From NCBI GenBank assembly GCA_020328135.1, contig JAIXNA010000056.1, positions 1 to 6,743 of the forward strand: 6,743 bases of DNA, in the 5' to 3' direction. Shown in pieces: positions 1-5,985 of this stretch. Under the pieces are notes generated by a model, which saw only the letters and a list, made by a program, of their open reading frames with translations, had not been told where the DNA came from and did not search any database. A program made the translations under genes and the position numbers. Source of the DNA: Candidatus Endomicrobiellum dinenymphae (lineage in GTDB: Bacteria; Elusimicrobiota; Endomicrobiia; Endomicrobiales; Endomicrobiaceae). How positions within the stretch are numbered: the stretch's first letter is position 1; every line of letters begins with the position of its first letter.

Positions 1-37
1 GTTGCCCCAGCCAGCAGTACCAGCAGGCTGGGGCAAC
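1..37. repeat. 12-bp inverted repeat at the window edge, with an internal copy of a 19-nt repeat
   Basis: Bases 1-12 (GTTGCCCCAGCC) are the exact reverse complement of 26-37, with a 13-nt loop. Bases 10-28 recur exactly at 729-747. Both copies encode PAVPAG, but in frame 2 at the left edge and in frame 1 at 729, which supports a frameshift between them. The hairpin sits exactly on the window edge and could be a natural DNA palindrome or a small fold-back artefact. Confidence 0.6.
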
Positions 38-910
38 AACGATGGAGGCTGGCCCGGGTACACAGCAAGAAAAGTGCCGTCCTCTGTTCTTGTTAATGGA
101 AAGGAATATCCTCTTACGGCGGAACAGCAGCGGCAACTGTCGCAGCGCTACAACGGAAAAGACACAGCTACACAAACACAAGCGCCATCACAACAGTCGC
201 CACATACGTGTCATACGCGTAAAAAGATGCCAGCGAAGGCGTTTACTAGGAAGAAAGCGGAGCAGTTTGATGCAACTATAGCTGATTTTGAGAAACGTAT
301 TGGATATCGTCTTGATTCTGATACCTATGATTTTAACTTTGGACAGCAACCACAAGCGCAAGGTTTTGATAATGTTTTTTCCCCACCACTATTCCCCGGC
401 CAACAAGGATTATTATTATTCACACCATCGCAGCCAATAGGTCGTGCAACGGGCGCTTATTCTGGCCAAGCAGGACAACTAGGTTTTGGCGGCGTTGTCC
501 CGGGTCTTCCCCCAACAACACAAACAACACCACCAACAGCGCCGCCAGCAGGCGGAGGCAGAATAGGAGGACCGACAGGAACAGGACTAGGAGCAGGAGT
601 TGGCGGCGGCGCAATGAACAGAGCGCAAACAGCAACAGTCGCGCAGTACCCGCAACCCCAACAACAGCCGCAGTTCCCGCCACAACCATTAGCGCAGAAT
701 CAGCGCCTGCAACACCACAAACAGCGTCGCCAGCAGTACCAGCAGGCGGAGGCAATCATCGGAGGAGCGCAGACTCAAGCAGCGACGACGGTAGTCATCG
801 GAGCGAGTCGCCGTCAGACAGTAGCGTTAGCAGCAGTCCATCAGCGCCAATCAGCAGCAGTCCATCAACGCCGTCATCATCGTCATCATCAGGGACGTCA
901 ACTGACATAA
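2..910 (+). CDS. Unknown low-complexity Pro/Gln/Gly-rich protein, 5' partial, frameshifted
   Basis: I do not recognise this protein. The frame is open from the window edge, so the true start probably lies upstream; the TTG at position 2 is not a supported start. The first 100 or so residues look like ordinary protein (VLVNGKEYPLTAEQQRQLSQ, then KKAEQFDATIADFEKRIGYR). After that comes a Gly/Pro/Thr/Gln-rich stretch. From about base 640 the frame turns into an odd Gln/His/Arg-rich sequence (QHHKQRRQQYQQ, RRHHRHHQGRQ), typical of reading a repetitive gene out of frame, while frame 1 at the same place gives a smooth Ala/Pro then Ser/Pro linker leading into the 928-1302 segment. I infer a -1 frameshift (one missing base) near 615-645, so only about 2-640 is genuine here. 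The region is visibly richer in G+C than the housekeeping genes to the right. There is no clear signal peptide, membrane segment or catalytic motif. Confidence 0.45.
   Translation: MPQPAVPAGWGNNDGGWPGYTARKVPSSVLVNGKEYPLTAEQQRQLSQRYNGKDTATQTQAPSQQSPHTCHTRKKMPAKAFTRKKAEQFDATIADFEKRIGYRLDSDTYDFNFGQQPQAQGFDNVFSPPLFPGQQGLLLFTPSQPIGRATGAYSGQAGQLGFGGVVPGLPPTTQTTPPTAPPAGGGRIGGPTGTGLGAGVGGGAMNRAQTATVAQYPQPQQQPQFPPQPLAQNQRLQHHKQRRQQYQQAEAIIGGAQTQAATTVVIGASRRQTVALAAVHQRQSAAVHQRRHHRHHQGRQLT
829..867 (+). repeat. 24-bp period tandem repeat in the Ser/Pro linker
   Basis: AGCAGCAGTCCATCA occurs at 829-843 and again at 853-867, a period of 24 bp (8 codons). In frame 1 it reads SSSPSAPI then SSSPSTPS, followed by a TCA/TCG serine run to about 891. 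A period divisible by three in this frame fits a repeat expanding under coding constraint and supports frame 1 as the real frame here. Confidence 0.65.
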
Positions 911-927
911 GGAAGCAACTGACGAGG

Positions 928-1302
928 ATGAAGGTGTATACAACAATGAGCAATGAGCCATTACCACCAGATAAAATATCACAAGAGCTGATTGACGCGA
1001 TAAAAGGGCACTCAAAGACAACTGATATAAAACTGCAGAATTATGGTGCCTCTCGTATTATGGAAGCGACATTCGATGGTGATAAAAATATTACAAATTT
1101 TGTGAGGGTTTATGTGCATGAGAATAAGGATGGTCATAATTTGCTTAAGAGTTTTAAGAATACCGAAGATCATAATTTTATAAATAGCCTTTCCAAATCA
1201 GTCCTCTTTAACCCTCTTAACTATTGCTTTGACGAAATACGCGAAAAGCGCTTATACCATATACCATTCTCTAGAGATCTAGAGATCAAGACTCAAACAT
1301 AA
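928..1302 (+). CDS. C-terminal part of the unknown low-complexity protein (or separate 124-aa hypothetical)
   Basis: The first ATG of this segment is at 928, but the same frame is open leftward without a stop to base 373. Upstream codons give a linker with AVPATPTTAAVPATT, PAVPAGGG and SSSPSAPISSSPSTPSSSSS, followed by STDIRKQLTRMKV. GAGG lies directly against the 928 ATG, leaving almost no spacing, and no ribosome binding site precedes the next ATG at 946. I therefore read this as the C-terminal globular domain of the gene that begins at the window edge, joined to it after a frameshift. The domain is about 120 residues, mixed charged and polar (PPDKISQELIDAIKGHSK; FVRVYVHENKDGHN; NYCFDEIREKRLYHIPFS), with no cysteine pairs, membrane segments or motif known to me. 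Stop TAA at 1300-1302. Function unknown. Confidence 0.5.
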   Translation: MKVYTTMSNEPLPPDKISQELIDAIKGHSKTTDIKLQNYGASRIMEATFDGDKNITNFVRVYVHENKDGHNLLKSFKNTEDHNFINSLSKSVLFNPLNYCFDEIREKRLYHIPFSRDLEIKTQT

Positions 1303-1319
1303 TTTTAGAAAGAAAAATA

Positions 1320-1541
1320 TTGTCTAAAGAAAGTACAAAGACGCGCAAGACAAACAAAAAGAAAGCAAGATGTACAGCAACATTGACATCGGCAACAACA
1401 GTCAATGGCAAAGCGGGATGCATTGCCATCTATCAATCGTACAATACTTCTAAATTTAGAAGCGCAGATAAACTTATGAGCGATACGGATATAACTATCG
1501 CGCGCGATTTATGTTGTGTGATATATTCTACAGCGCATTAA
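1320..1541 (+). pseudogene. Short ORF, possible 3' remnant of pheT (phenylalanyl-tRNA synthetase beta)
   Basis: A 73-codon frame with a TTG as its first possible start, no good ribosome binding site, and a TAA stop just before the promoter of the next gene. Its first half (KTRKTNKKKARCTATLTS) is low-complexity and resembles no family I know. Its last part, KFRSADKLMSDTDITIARD, resembles the end of the PheT anticodon-binding (FDX-ACB) domain, where the usual pattern is a strand plus TFRSPDRTLTDEEI-like text and a final helix. A pheT gene upstream of zap genes would be a natural arrangement. I infer that the body of pheT was lost or replaced by the low-complexity DNA to the left. The match rests on about 20 residues, so this is tentative; it may instead be a chance ORF. 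Confidence 0.35.
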
Positions 1542-1545
1542 CACA

Positions 1546-1574
1546 TTGACAATCCTATAGGCAAATTATAGAAT
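1546..1574 (+). promoter_or_regulatory. Sigma70-type promoter for the zapB-like/zapA operon
   Basis: A perfect -35 box TTGACA (1546-1551), a 17-bp spacer and a -10 box TAGAAT (1569-1574, 5 of 6 to consensus). The predicted transcription start falls around 1580-1582, at the ATG of the downstream gene, which would make the message leaderless or nearly so. The AAAGG at 1575-1579 is only one base from that ATG, too close for a normal Shine-Dalgarno. Confidence 0.65.
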
Positions 1575-1580
1575 AAAGGT

Positions 1581-1811
1581 ATGGGAAACATTGAGATTTT
1601 AGCTACAATGGTTAAAAAGGCAACAGAGAGGCTAAAAAAACTTAGCGATGAGAATCATAAATTGAAAGTAGAGATTGAATATCTAAGAAAAGAAAGTGAA
1701 CGCAGTAGAAGACAGGCTGGAGAGTACTTGGTTCTTAGGCGAAATGCCGATGAAGCTGTTACAAAAATTGAGAGAATAATAAAAAAAATTGATACGGCAA
1801 AGGTTTCGTGA
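1581..1811 (+). CDS. ZapB-like small coiled-coil protein
   Basis: A 76-residue, strongly charged protein that is helical almost throughout: a heptad-like pattern of hydrophobic residues (VKKATERLKKLSDENHKLKV, EYLRKESERSRRQ) with no membrane segment. This matches the small coiled-coil proteins encoded directly before zapA in many bacteria. In E. coli, ZapB is a cytoplasmic coiled coil that joins the FtsZ ring through ZapA. The assignment rests on coiled-coil character plus position, because such proteins share little sequence. The ATG at 1581 is chosen because the helix begins there; ATG 1608 (Met10) is an alternative with no better ribosome binding site. The stop codon overlaps the GTG of zapA (GTGA, 1808-1811), so the two are probably translationally coupled. 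A strong promoter ends 6 bp before the start. Confidence 0.7.
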   Translation: MGNIEILATMVKKATERLKKLSDENHKLKVEIEYLRKESERSRRQAGEYLVLRRNADEAVTKIERIIKKIDTAKVS

Positions 1812-2104
1812 TCATGGCTACAACCCGTGAAAGAGTTATGGGCAGGGACATAGAACTTAATATAGACAATATAGATGAATTAAATCTTAACAGAGTAGTA
1901 AATTTTGTAAACGAGCAGTGGATGGAAGTAAGAAGTGAAAATATTAACGTCCCCGACACGCAGAAAATAGCGGCTTTGACAACTGTAAAACTTGCGGCAG
2001 AGCTGCTTAAATTAAAAGATTCACAGGAAAGTATTTCAAATAATTATGAAAAGAAAATTCAAGATATTATTAGACAGCTAGACGAGGTCAATTATATAAA
2101 TTGA
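1808..2104 (+). CDS. zapA: Cell division protein ZapA
   Basis: ZapA is a cytoplasmic protein that binds FtsZ, cross-links its filaments and stabilises the Z ring. The 96-98 residue length is typical. The N-terminal part has the family pattern (MGRDIELNID, where the usual text is I-x-G-x-x-Y-x-L), followed by a helix ending in NFVNEQWMEVRSE (family: VD-x-x-M-x-E). The C-terminal part begins DTQKIAALTTVKLAAELLKL (family: S-x-K-I-A-x-L-A-A-L-N-I-A-x-E-L) and continues as a long coiled coil to the end. Two starts are possible: GTG 1808, which overlaps the previous stop by 4 bp, and ATG 1814. The AAAGG at 1799-1803 lies 4 nt before the GTG and 10 nt before the ATG, so it does not decide. A 6S RNA follows within about 20 bp. 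Confidence 0.85.
   Translation: MIMATTRERVMGRDIELNIDNIDELNLNRVVNFVNEQWMEVRSENINVPDTQKIAALTTVKLAAELLKLKDSQESISNNYEKKIQDIIRQLDEVNYIN
2071..2100 (+). promoter_or_regulatory. Candidate promoter for the 6S RNA
   Basis: Within the end of zapA, TAGACA (2071-2076) and TATAAA (2095-2100) are separated by 18 bp, each 5 of 6 to the sigma70 consensus. Predicted start about 2107, a dozen bases before the 6S closing stem at 2122. In AT-rich DNA such matches arise by chance, so this is only a candidate; the RNA might instead be processed from the zapA transcript. Confidence 0.4.
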
Positions 2105-2119
2105 AATATTTTTACGTTT

Positions 2120-2262
2120 AACCTGCAGTGTTGGCGATGTTTTAATCGGTTTATTCCTACAAGTCTATTTTAGGGAATAACAGTCGGGCTTATGCCCCTT
2201 GTGTCCCACTTAAAAAACAGGGCTTTAAATCGGTTAAGACTAACGGCACTGCGGGTTTTTTT
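2120..2262 (+). ncRNA. ssrS: 6S RNA
   Basis: 6S RNA mimics an open promoter, binds the housekeeping RNA polymerase holoenzyme and damps transcription in stationary phase. The boundaries follow the closing stem: 2122-2130 (CCTGCAGTG) pairs with 2247-2255 (CACTGCGGG), nine pairs including one G-U. The inside is largely unpaired near the stem, as expected for the central bubble, and the 3' side holds a small hairpin GTTA-AGAC-TAAC (2233-2244), comparable to 3' bubble hairpins in other 6S RNAs. Further pairs include 2151-2158 with 2173-2180, 2186-2189 with 2194-2197, and ACAAG (2159-2163) with CTTGT (2198-2202). A run of seven T follows at 2256-2262. Position supports the call: between zapA and the rarA/ygfA genes, as in the zapA-ssrS-ygfA order of Proteobacteria. 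About 140 nt is short for the family. No covariance-model search was possible, so identity rests on context and the closing stem. Confidence 0.75.
2247..2262 (+). terminator. U-run after the 6S closing stem, possible terminator or processing site
   Basis: The 3' strand of the 6S closing stem (CACTGCGGG) is followed directly by T7. Stem plus U-run resembles an intrinsic terminator, though the stem's other strand is over 100 nt away, so pausing and processing are equally possible. The rarA ATG begins 3 nt after the U-run; if termination is efficient, rarA would need read-through or another promoter. Confidence 0.45.
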
Positions 2263-2265
2263 ATT

Positions 2266-3585
2266 ATGAAACAGACAAATTTTCTTGAAAATACAGCAAA
2301 TCAAAAGAATAAACCATTAGCTGCAAGAATGGCGCCTCAGAATTTTGAAGAATTTATGGGGCAGGATAATATTGTTGGAGACGATAAACTTTTACGACGT
2401 TCAATAGAGGCTGATAATTTAGGATCTGTAATTTTTTTTGGCCCTCCCGGAACAGGCAAAAGCGCGCTTGCAAGAATTGTAGCCTCAAAAACAAAAGCGT
2501 ATTTTGAAGAAGCAAATGCAGTAACAATAGGTATTGCCGATATCAGAAAGATAATAGATGCGGCTAAAGCAAGAGCGGAGATGTCTGGCAAAAAGACTAT
2601 TCTTATGCTCGATGAAATTCACCATTTTAACCGTTCTCAGCAGGATGCGTTGTTGCCTGACGTTGAAAGAGGAGCGATAACGTTGATAGGCATAACGACA
2701 GAGAATCCGTTTTTTTATATTAATGCAGCTATTATTTCAAGGAGTACGGTTTTTGAGTTTAATCCTTTATCAAAAAAAGCTCTTTTGTCAATAATGGAAT
2801 TGGCATTACGCGATAAAGAAAGGGGACTTGGGAACTATAAAGTTAAAATGTCAGATGAAGCAAAAAGGCATTTGATTTTAAATGCCGGAGGCGATGCGAG
2901 AAAACTTCTAAACGCGCTTGAGATAGGGGTTATTTCAACAAAAGTTGATGAGAAAAGCGCGCGAACTTTTGATCTTGCGGTAGCTCAAGAGTCGATGCAA
3001 AAAAGAGCTGTTTTGTACGACCGTTCCAGAGATGCCCACTACGATCACATTTCTGCATTCATTAAATCAATGCGCGGAACTGATCCTGATGCAGCGGTTT
3101 ATTGGATGGCAAAAATGCTTGCAGCTGGGGAAGATCCGAGATTTATTGCGAGAAGAATCATAATTTGCGCTTCTGAAGATGTGGGTATAGCAGATCCAAT
3201 GGCGCTAACATTAGCGGTTTCTGCTCTTAGCGCAATTGAATTTGTGGGTATGCCGGAAGCTAGAATTATTTTAGCCCAAGCGGCAGTTTACGCGGCTTGC
3301 GCCCCCAAGTCTAACGCTTCTTATTTGGCTATTGAGAATGCTTTGTCAGAAGTAAAAAATGGTAAAGTGAGAAATGTTCCTGATCATTTAAAAGATGCAA
3401 ATCTTGATGGCAAAGAGCTTGGGCATGGGCAAGGGTACAAATACCCTCATGATTTTGAAGAACATTATGTAGAACAAGACTATTGGACTGATCCAGTTGA
3501 GTTTTACACGCCGACAAAAGAAGGCTATGAGAGGAGAGTTCGTGAGCGATTACTTGGAATCAGAAAAAAGAAAGGTAAGATTTGA
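2266..3585 (+). CDS. rarA: RarA/MgsA, AAA+ replication-associated recombination protein
   Basis: RarA is a tetrameric DNA-dependent ATPase, related to clamp loaders and eukaryotic WRNIP1, that acts in the cytoplasm at stalled replication forks. The 439-residue length is normal. The family N-terminus PLAARMAPQNFEEFMGQ (17-33) precedes Walker A GPPGTGKS (59-66), Walker B ILMLDE with following HHFN (112-122) and sensor-1 TTENPF (144-149). The C-terminal tetramerisation part has the hallmark HYDHISAFIKSMRGTDPDAA, AGEDPRFIARR and APKSNASYLAIENA segments, then VPDHLKDAN and a GYKYPHDFEEHYVEQDY close. ATG 2266 is chosen because the conserved PLAARM text lies upstream of the next ATG (2329). The start has no Shine-Dalgarno: only GCGGG and a T-run of the 6S RNA precede it. 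The 3' end overlaps the next gene. Confidence 0.96.
   Translation: MKQTNFLENTANQKNKPLAARMAPQNFEEFMGQDNIVGDDKLLRRSIEADNLGSVIFFGPPGTGKSALARIVASKTKAYFEEANAVTIGIADIRKIIDAAKARAEMSGKKTILMLDEIHHFNRSQQDALLPDVERGAITLIGITTENPFFYINAAIISRSTVFEFNPLSKKALLSIMELALRDKERGLGNYKVKMSDEAKRHLILNAGGDARKLLNALEIGVISTKVDEKSARTFDLAVAQESMQKRAVLYDRSRDAHYDHISAFIKSMRGTDPDAAVYWMAKMLAAGEDPRFIARRIIICASEDVGIADPMALTLAVSALSAIEFVGMPEARIILAQAAVYAACAPKSNASYLAIENALSEVKNGKVRNVPDHLKDANLDGKELGHGQGYKYPHDFEEHYVEQDYWTDPVEFYTPTKEGYERRVRERLLGIRKKKGKI
3532..3544 (+). promoter_or_regulatory. Ribosome binding site that decides the cyclo-ligase start
   Basis: AGGAG (3532-3536), part of GAGGAGAG, lies 5 nt before an in-frame GTG at 3542. The upstream in-frame candidates TTG 3497 and ATG 3527 have no comparable site, so GTG 3542 is the preferred start of the 5-formyltetrahydrofolate cyclo-ligase. 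The site lies inside the rarA coding sequence. Confidence 0.65.
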
Positions 3586-4135
3586 TTTTCTGTCTTTAAG
3601 GAACAAAATTGACCCGGTTTTAGCGACAGTTTACAGCGACAGTATTCTTGCCAGAATTAAAAAATTTTCTGCGTACGAAAAAGCAAAAATAGTATTGTTT
3701 TACTTGTCCTATGGTTCTGAGGTTATAACTGATTTTATGGTAAAGTCGGCTATTGAAGAAGGAAAAATTGTTGCTGTTCCAGCAATAGGGATTGTCGGAG
3801 ATGTAAAGATGCAGGTTGTTAAGATTGCAAGACTTGAAGATGCAAATCAGTCCGTTTACGGCATAAGGCAGCCGGAAATAAACCCTGACGATACCATAAC
3901 AAAAAACGATGTTGACTTGGCTTTTATTCCGGCGATAGCTTTTGACGTTAATGGACACAGAATAGGTTATGGCAAAGGTCACTATGACAGATGGCTTAAA
4001 CGTATGCCGATAAATAAAACAGTAGGCCTTGCTTATGACTTTCAAATTACAGACAAACTTCCAACCGCGCAACATGACCTTCCAGTTGGCGCGATTATTA
4101 CCGAAAAAAGGATCATACAAGTTATTAAAAATTAA
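3542..4135 (+). CDS. ygfA: 5-formyltetrahydrofolate cyclo-ligase (5,10-methenyltetrahydrofolate synthetase)
   Basis: This cytoplasmic enzyme uses ATP to convert 5-formyltetrahydrofolate to 5,10-methenyltetrahydrofolate, returning a storage form of folate to one-carbon metabolism. With the GTG 3542 start it has 197 residues, the usual size. The N-terminus is the expected basic helix (SEKRKVRFDFLSLRNKID), followed by VLFYLSYGSEVITDFM, where the family has a flat YxxxxxEVxT strand. The C-terminal signature is clear: DLAFIPAIAFDVNGHRIGYG, then GKGHYDRW (about 144-151), the nucleotide-binding loop, and finally VGLAYDFQ and HDLPVGAIITEKRII. It overlaps rarA by 44 bp, suggesting coupled translation, and sits one gene from the 6S RNA, near it as in E. 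coli where ygfA is directly downstream of ssrS. An earlier start at TTG 3497 would add 15 residues without a ribosome binding site. Confidence 0.93.
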   Translation: MSDYLESEKRKVRFDFLSLRNKIDPVLATVYSDSILARIKKFSAYEKAKIVLFYLSYGSEVITDFMVKSAIEEGKIVAVPAIGIVGDVKMQVVKIARLEDANQSVYGIRQPEINPDDTITKNDVDLAFIPAIAFDVNGHRIGYGKGHYDRWLKRMPINKTVGLAYDFQITDKLPTAQHDLPVGAIITEKRIIQVIKN

Positions 4136-4146
4136 GGAGCGGATAG

Positions 4147-5703
4147 ATGGGAAACTTTACAGCGATTGTTATTACCGCTTTAGCGGCATTGGCAGCAGGA
4201 TATGGTTTGCGTCTTATTTATGCAAAAATAAATGCTAAATCAACAGAGCAAATTTCTGAAAGAATTATAAAAGAAGCGAAAATGATGGCTGAAACAAAGT
4301 CAAAAGAAGCTCTTTTGGAAGCGAAAGTAATAGTTGATAGAGAAAGAAAAGAGTTTGATAAGGAAATAAAGGAAAGAAAACAGTCTGTTCAAAGTGTGGA
4401 GAATAGATTAAATCAGCGAGAAGAGAATCTAGATCGTAAAATAGACGCTCTTGACAGAAGAGAAAAAGATTTAACCGGTAAGGAAAAAAATCTTTCGATA
4501 AAAGAACAATCTCTTGCCGTCAAATTTTCCGAAATCGATAAAATAAAAGAAGAGAATAGAAAAGCTCTCGAGAAAATTTCGGGTATGACAAGAGAGGAAG
4601 CGAAGAAAACTCTTATCAATGAAATGGAAAAAGAATCAAGGCAAGAGGCGGCGATATTAGCCCAAAGACTAGAACAAGAAACTCGCGAAAATGCTGATAA
4701 AAAATCTAAAGAAATTCTTTCTATTGCAATACAGCGCGTTGCTGCAGATCACACGGCGGATATTACTACTTCGACGGTCCAAATTCCTAATGATGAAATC
4801 AAAGGAAGAGTTATAGGCAGAGAGGGCAGAAATATCAGAGCTTTTGAACAAGCGACTGGTGTCGATTTAATAGTTGACGATACTCCGGAAGCTATAACTG
4901 TCTCTGCTTTTGACGGCGTAAGAAGGCAAATAGCAAAAATTGCCTTGGAAAAATTGATTGCCGATGGTAGAATTCATCCCGCAAGAATTGAAGAAGTTGT
5001 TGAAAGAGTGAAAAAAGAAATGAATCAACATTTAAGAGAAATTGGAGAACAAGCTGCAATTGATGCTGGTGTTCCGGGCATTAATCTTGAAATTATTAAA
5101 TTACTTGGCAAATTGAAATATAGAACTTCTTACGGTCAAAATCAGCTACAACATACGTTAGAAGTTACATGGCTTGCGGGCGCTATAGCTGGCGAGCTTG
5201 GACTTGATGTAATGTTTTGCAAGAAAGCCGCGCTGCTTCATGATATAGGCAAAGCTGTTGACCATGAAGTCGAGGGTACCCATCATCAGATTTCTGCCGA
5301 TGTAGCTAAAAAATATGGCGAATCTCCAAAGATGATAAATGCAATTTTGTCGCATCACGAAGGTATAGAAGCTCCTGTAAGTCCCGAAGCTTTTGTTGTA
5401 GCTGCGGCAGATGCAATTTCCGCGGCAAGGCCCGGCGCAAGAAGGGAGTCTGTTGAGCATTATCTCAAACGTCTTGAGAAGCTTGAGAGAGTTGCAAGAG
5501 AATTCCGTGGGGTCTCAATGGCTTATGCAATACAAGCCGGTAGAGAGGTTAGAATACTTGTAGAACCTGAAAATATTGACGATAAGCAGGCGCAGGTTTT
5601 GGCCCATGATATAGCTAAAAAAGTTGAACAGGATCTTGAATATCCGGGACAGATTAAAATTACAGTAATACGCGAAATTCGCGCGCAAGATATCGCTAAG
5701 TAG
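4147..5703 (+). CDS. rny: Ribonuclease Y
   Basis: RNase Y is a membrane-anchored endoribonuclease that starts mRNA decay. The 518-residue length matches the family. Residues 4-26 ([20 protein letters not shown]...) form the single N-terminal membrane segment; about 30-200 is a highly charged coiled coil ([20 protein letters not shown]). The KH RNA-binding domain follows, with [20 protein letters not shown] and the GxxG loop G224-R-E-G227. The HD catalytic domain has H336 (QLQHTLEV), the HD pair H365-D366 (ALLHDIGKA), H379-H380, SHHEG and D422 ([17 protein letters not shown]), so the metal ligands are present. AAGGAG (4134-4139) overlaps the stop of the cyclo-ligase gene and lies 7 nt before the ATG, an excellent ribosome binding site; the gap is 11 bp, so the two are probably one operon. 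No clear intrinsic terminator follows. A metallophosphoesterase gene (ymdB type), often next to rny, is not in this window. Confidence 0.97.
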   Translation: MGNFTAIVITALAALAAGYGLRLIYAKINAKSTEQISERIIKEAKMMAETKSKEALLEAKVIVDRERKEFDKEIKERKQSVQSVENRLNQREENLDRKIDALDRREKDLTGKEKNLSIKEQSLAVKFSEIDKIKEENRKALEKISGMTREEAKKTLINEMEKESRQEAAILAQRLEQETRENADKKSKEILSIAIQRVAADHTADITTSTVQIPNDEIKGRVIGREGRNIRAFEQATGVDLIVDDTPEAITVSAFDGVRRQIAKIALEKLIADGRIHPARIEEVVERVKKEMNQHLREIGEQAAIDAGVPGINLEIIKLLGKLKYRTSYGQNQLQHTLEVTWLAGAIAGELGLDVMFCKKAALLHDIGKAVDHEVEGTHHQISADVAKKYGESPKMINAILSHHEGIEAPVSPEAFVVAAADAISAARPGARRESVEHYLKRLEKLERVAREFRGVSMAYAIQAGREVRILVEPENIDDKQAQVLAHDIAKKVEQDLEYPGQIKITVIREIRAQDIAK

Positions 5704-5985
5704 TTTCTTTTGAGTTTGCGTTTCTTTACGTAGCCGACGCGCGAAAAAATACATATTTTGTCAAACATCTTGTTCGTTATACTTGGCGCAACGAAGTATT
5801 CATGTTGTTTGCCTTTCCCATCGACTCTTCCTTTGTTTTTCTTCCATCTTGAGTGGAAGGGTTAGCGGTTGGGCGTTTTGTTGGAGGATGGCGGGAGGGA
5901 GGAGAGATAGGGATTACTCTCGTCGTAATCGTAAAATATTTTTATATGTTTTACCCGACCAAAAGCGCGTTTTAAGGATGTATAA
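5704..5985. other. 282-bp intergenic stretch between rny and xseA, possible dispersed repeat
   Basis: No convincing gene: all three + frames give short, odd translations. The largest, at 5783-6043, overlaps xseA out of frame. Frame 3 offers a 40-codon ORF from GTG 5853 to TAA 5973-5975 with one hydrophobic segment (IGITLVVIVKYFYMFYP), just before the xseA ribosome binding site; I do not accept it as a gene without comparison. Bases 5776-5802 resemble the widespread intergenic repeats whose chance translations read VILSEAKNP or HSERSEES (here VILGATKYS and RYTWRNEVF). Two hairpins are visible: CTTCCA/TGGAAG (5841-5846/5854-5859) and GATTAC/GTAATC (5912-5917/5925-5930), with a G-rich tract between them. 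I infer a repeat insertion. Confidence 0.4.
5883..5912 (+). other. G-rich purine tract, possible G-quadruplex
   Basis: Within 30 bases there are seven tracts of two or three G: GG at 5883, 5886, 5890 and 5901, and GGG at 5893, 5897 and 5910. This stands out in an AT-rich genome and could fold as a two-tier G-quadruplex in the RNA or the + strand. It lies between two small hairpins in the untranslated region before xseA. No function is shown by the sequence. Confidence 0.35.

Noticed and set aside
600..650. Programmed -1 ribosomal frameshift signal
   Set aside because: No X-XXY-YYZ slippery heptamer with a following pseudoknot is apparent; a simple indel fits better.
420..755. Minus-strand ORF with long hydrophobic leucine/valine runs, looking like a membrane protein
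   Set aside because: It is the complement of the Gln/Pro/Gly-rich coding repeats (CAG, CAA and ACA read backward as Leu, Val and Cys codons), with no ribosome binding site; composition alone explains it.
3620..4120. 166-codon minus-strand ORF opposite the cyclo-ligase gene
   Set aside because: Shadow of a well-supported conserved gene; Tyr/Phe/Asn/Cys-rich translation typical of an antisense frame.
5670..5750. Intrinsic terminator after rny from the TTCGCGCG/CGCGCGAA pair
   Set aside because: The two halves are about 60 bp apart, the first lies in the rny coding end, and what follows is A-rich, not a U-run, on the + strand.
5853..5975. 40-codon ORF with one membrane segment just before xseA
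   Set aside because: No ribosome binding site before the GTG, a hairpin at the start and only one hydrophobic stretch; mentioned within the intergenic entry but not called as a gene.
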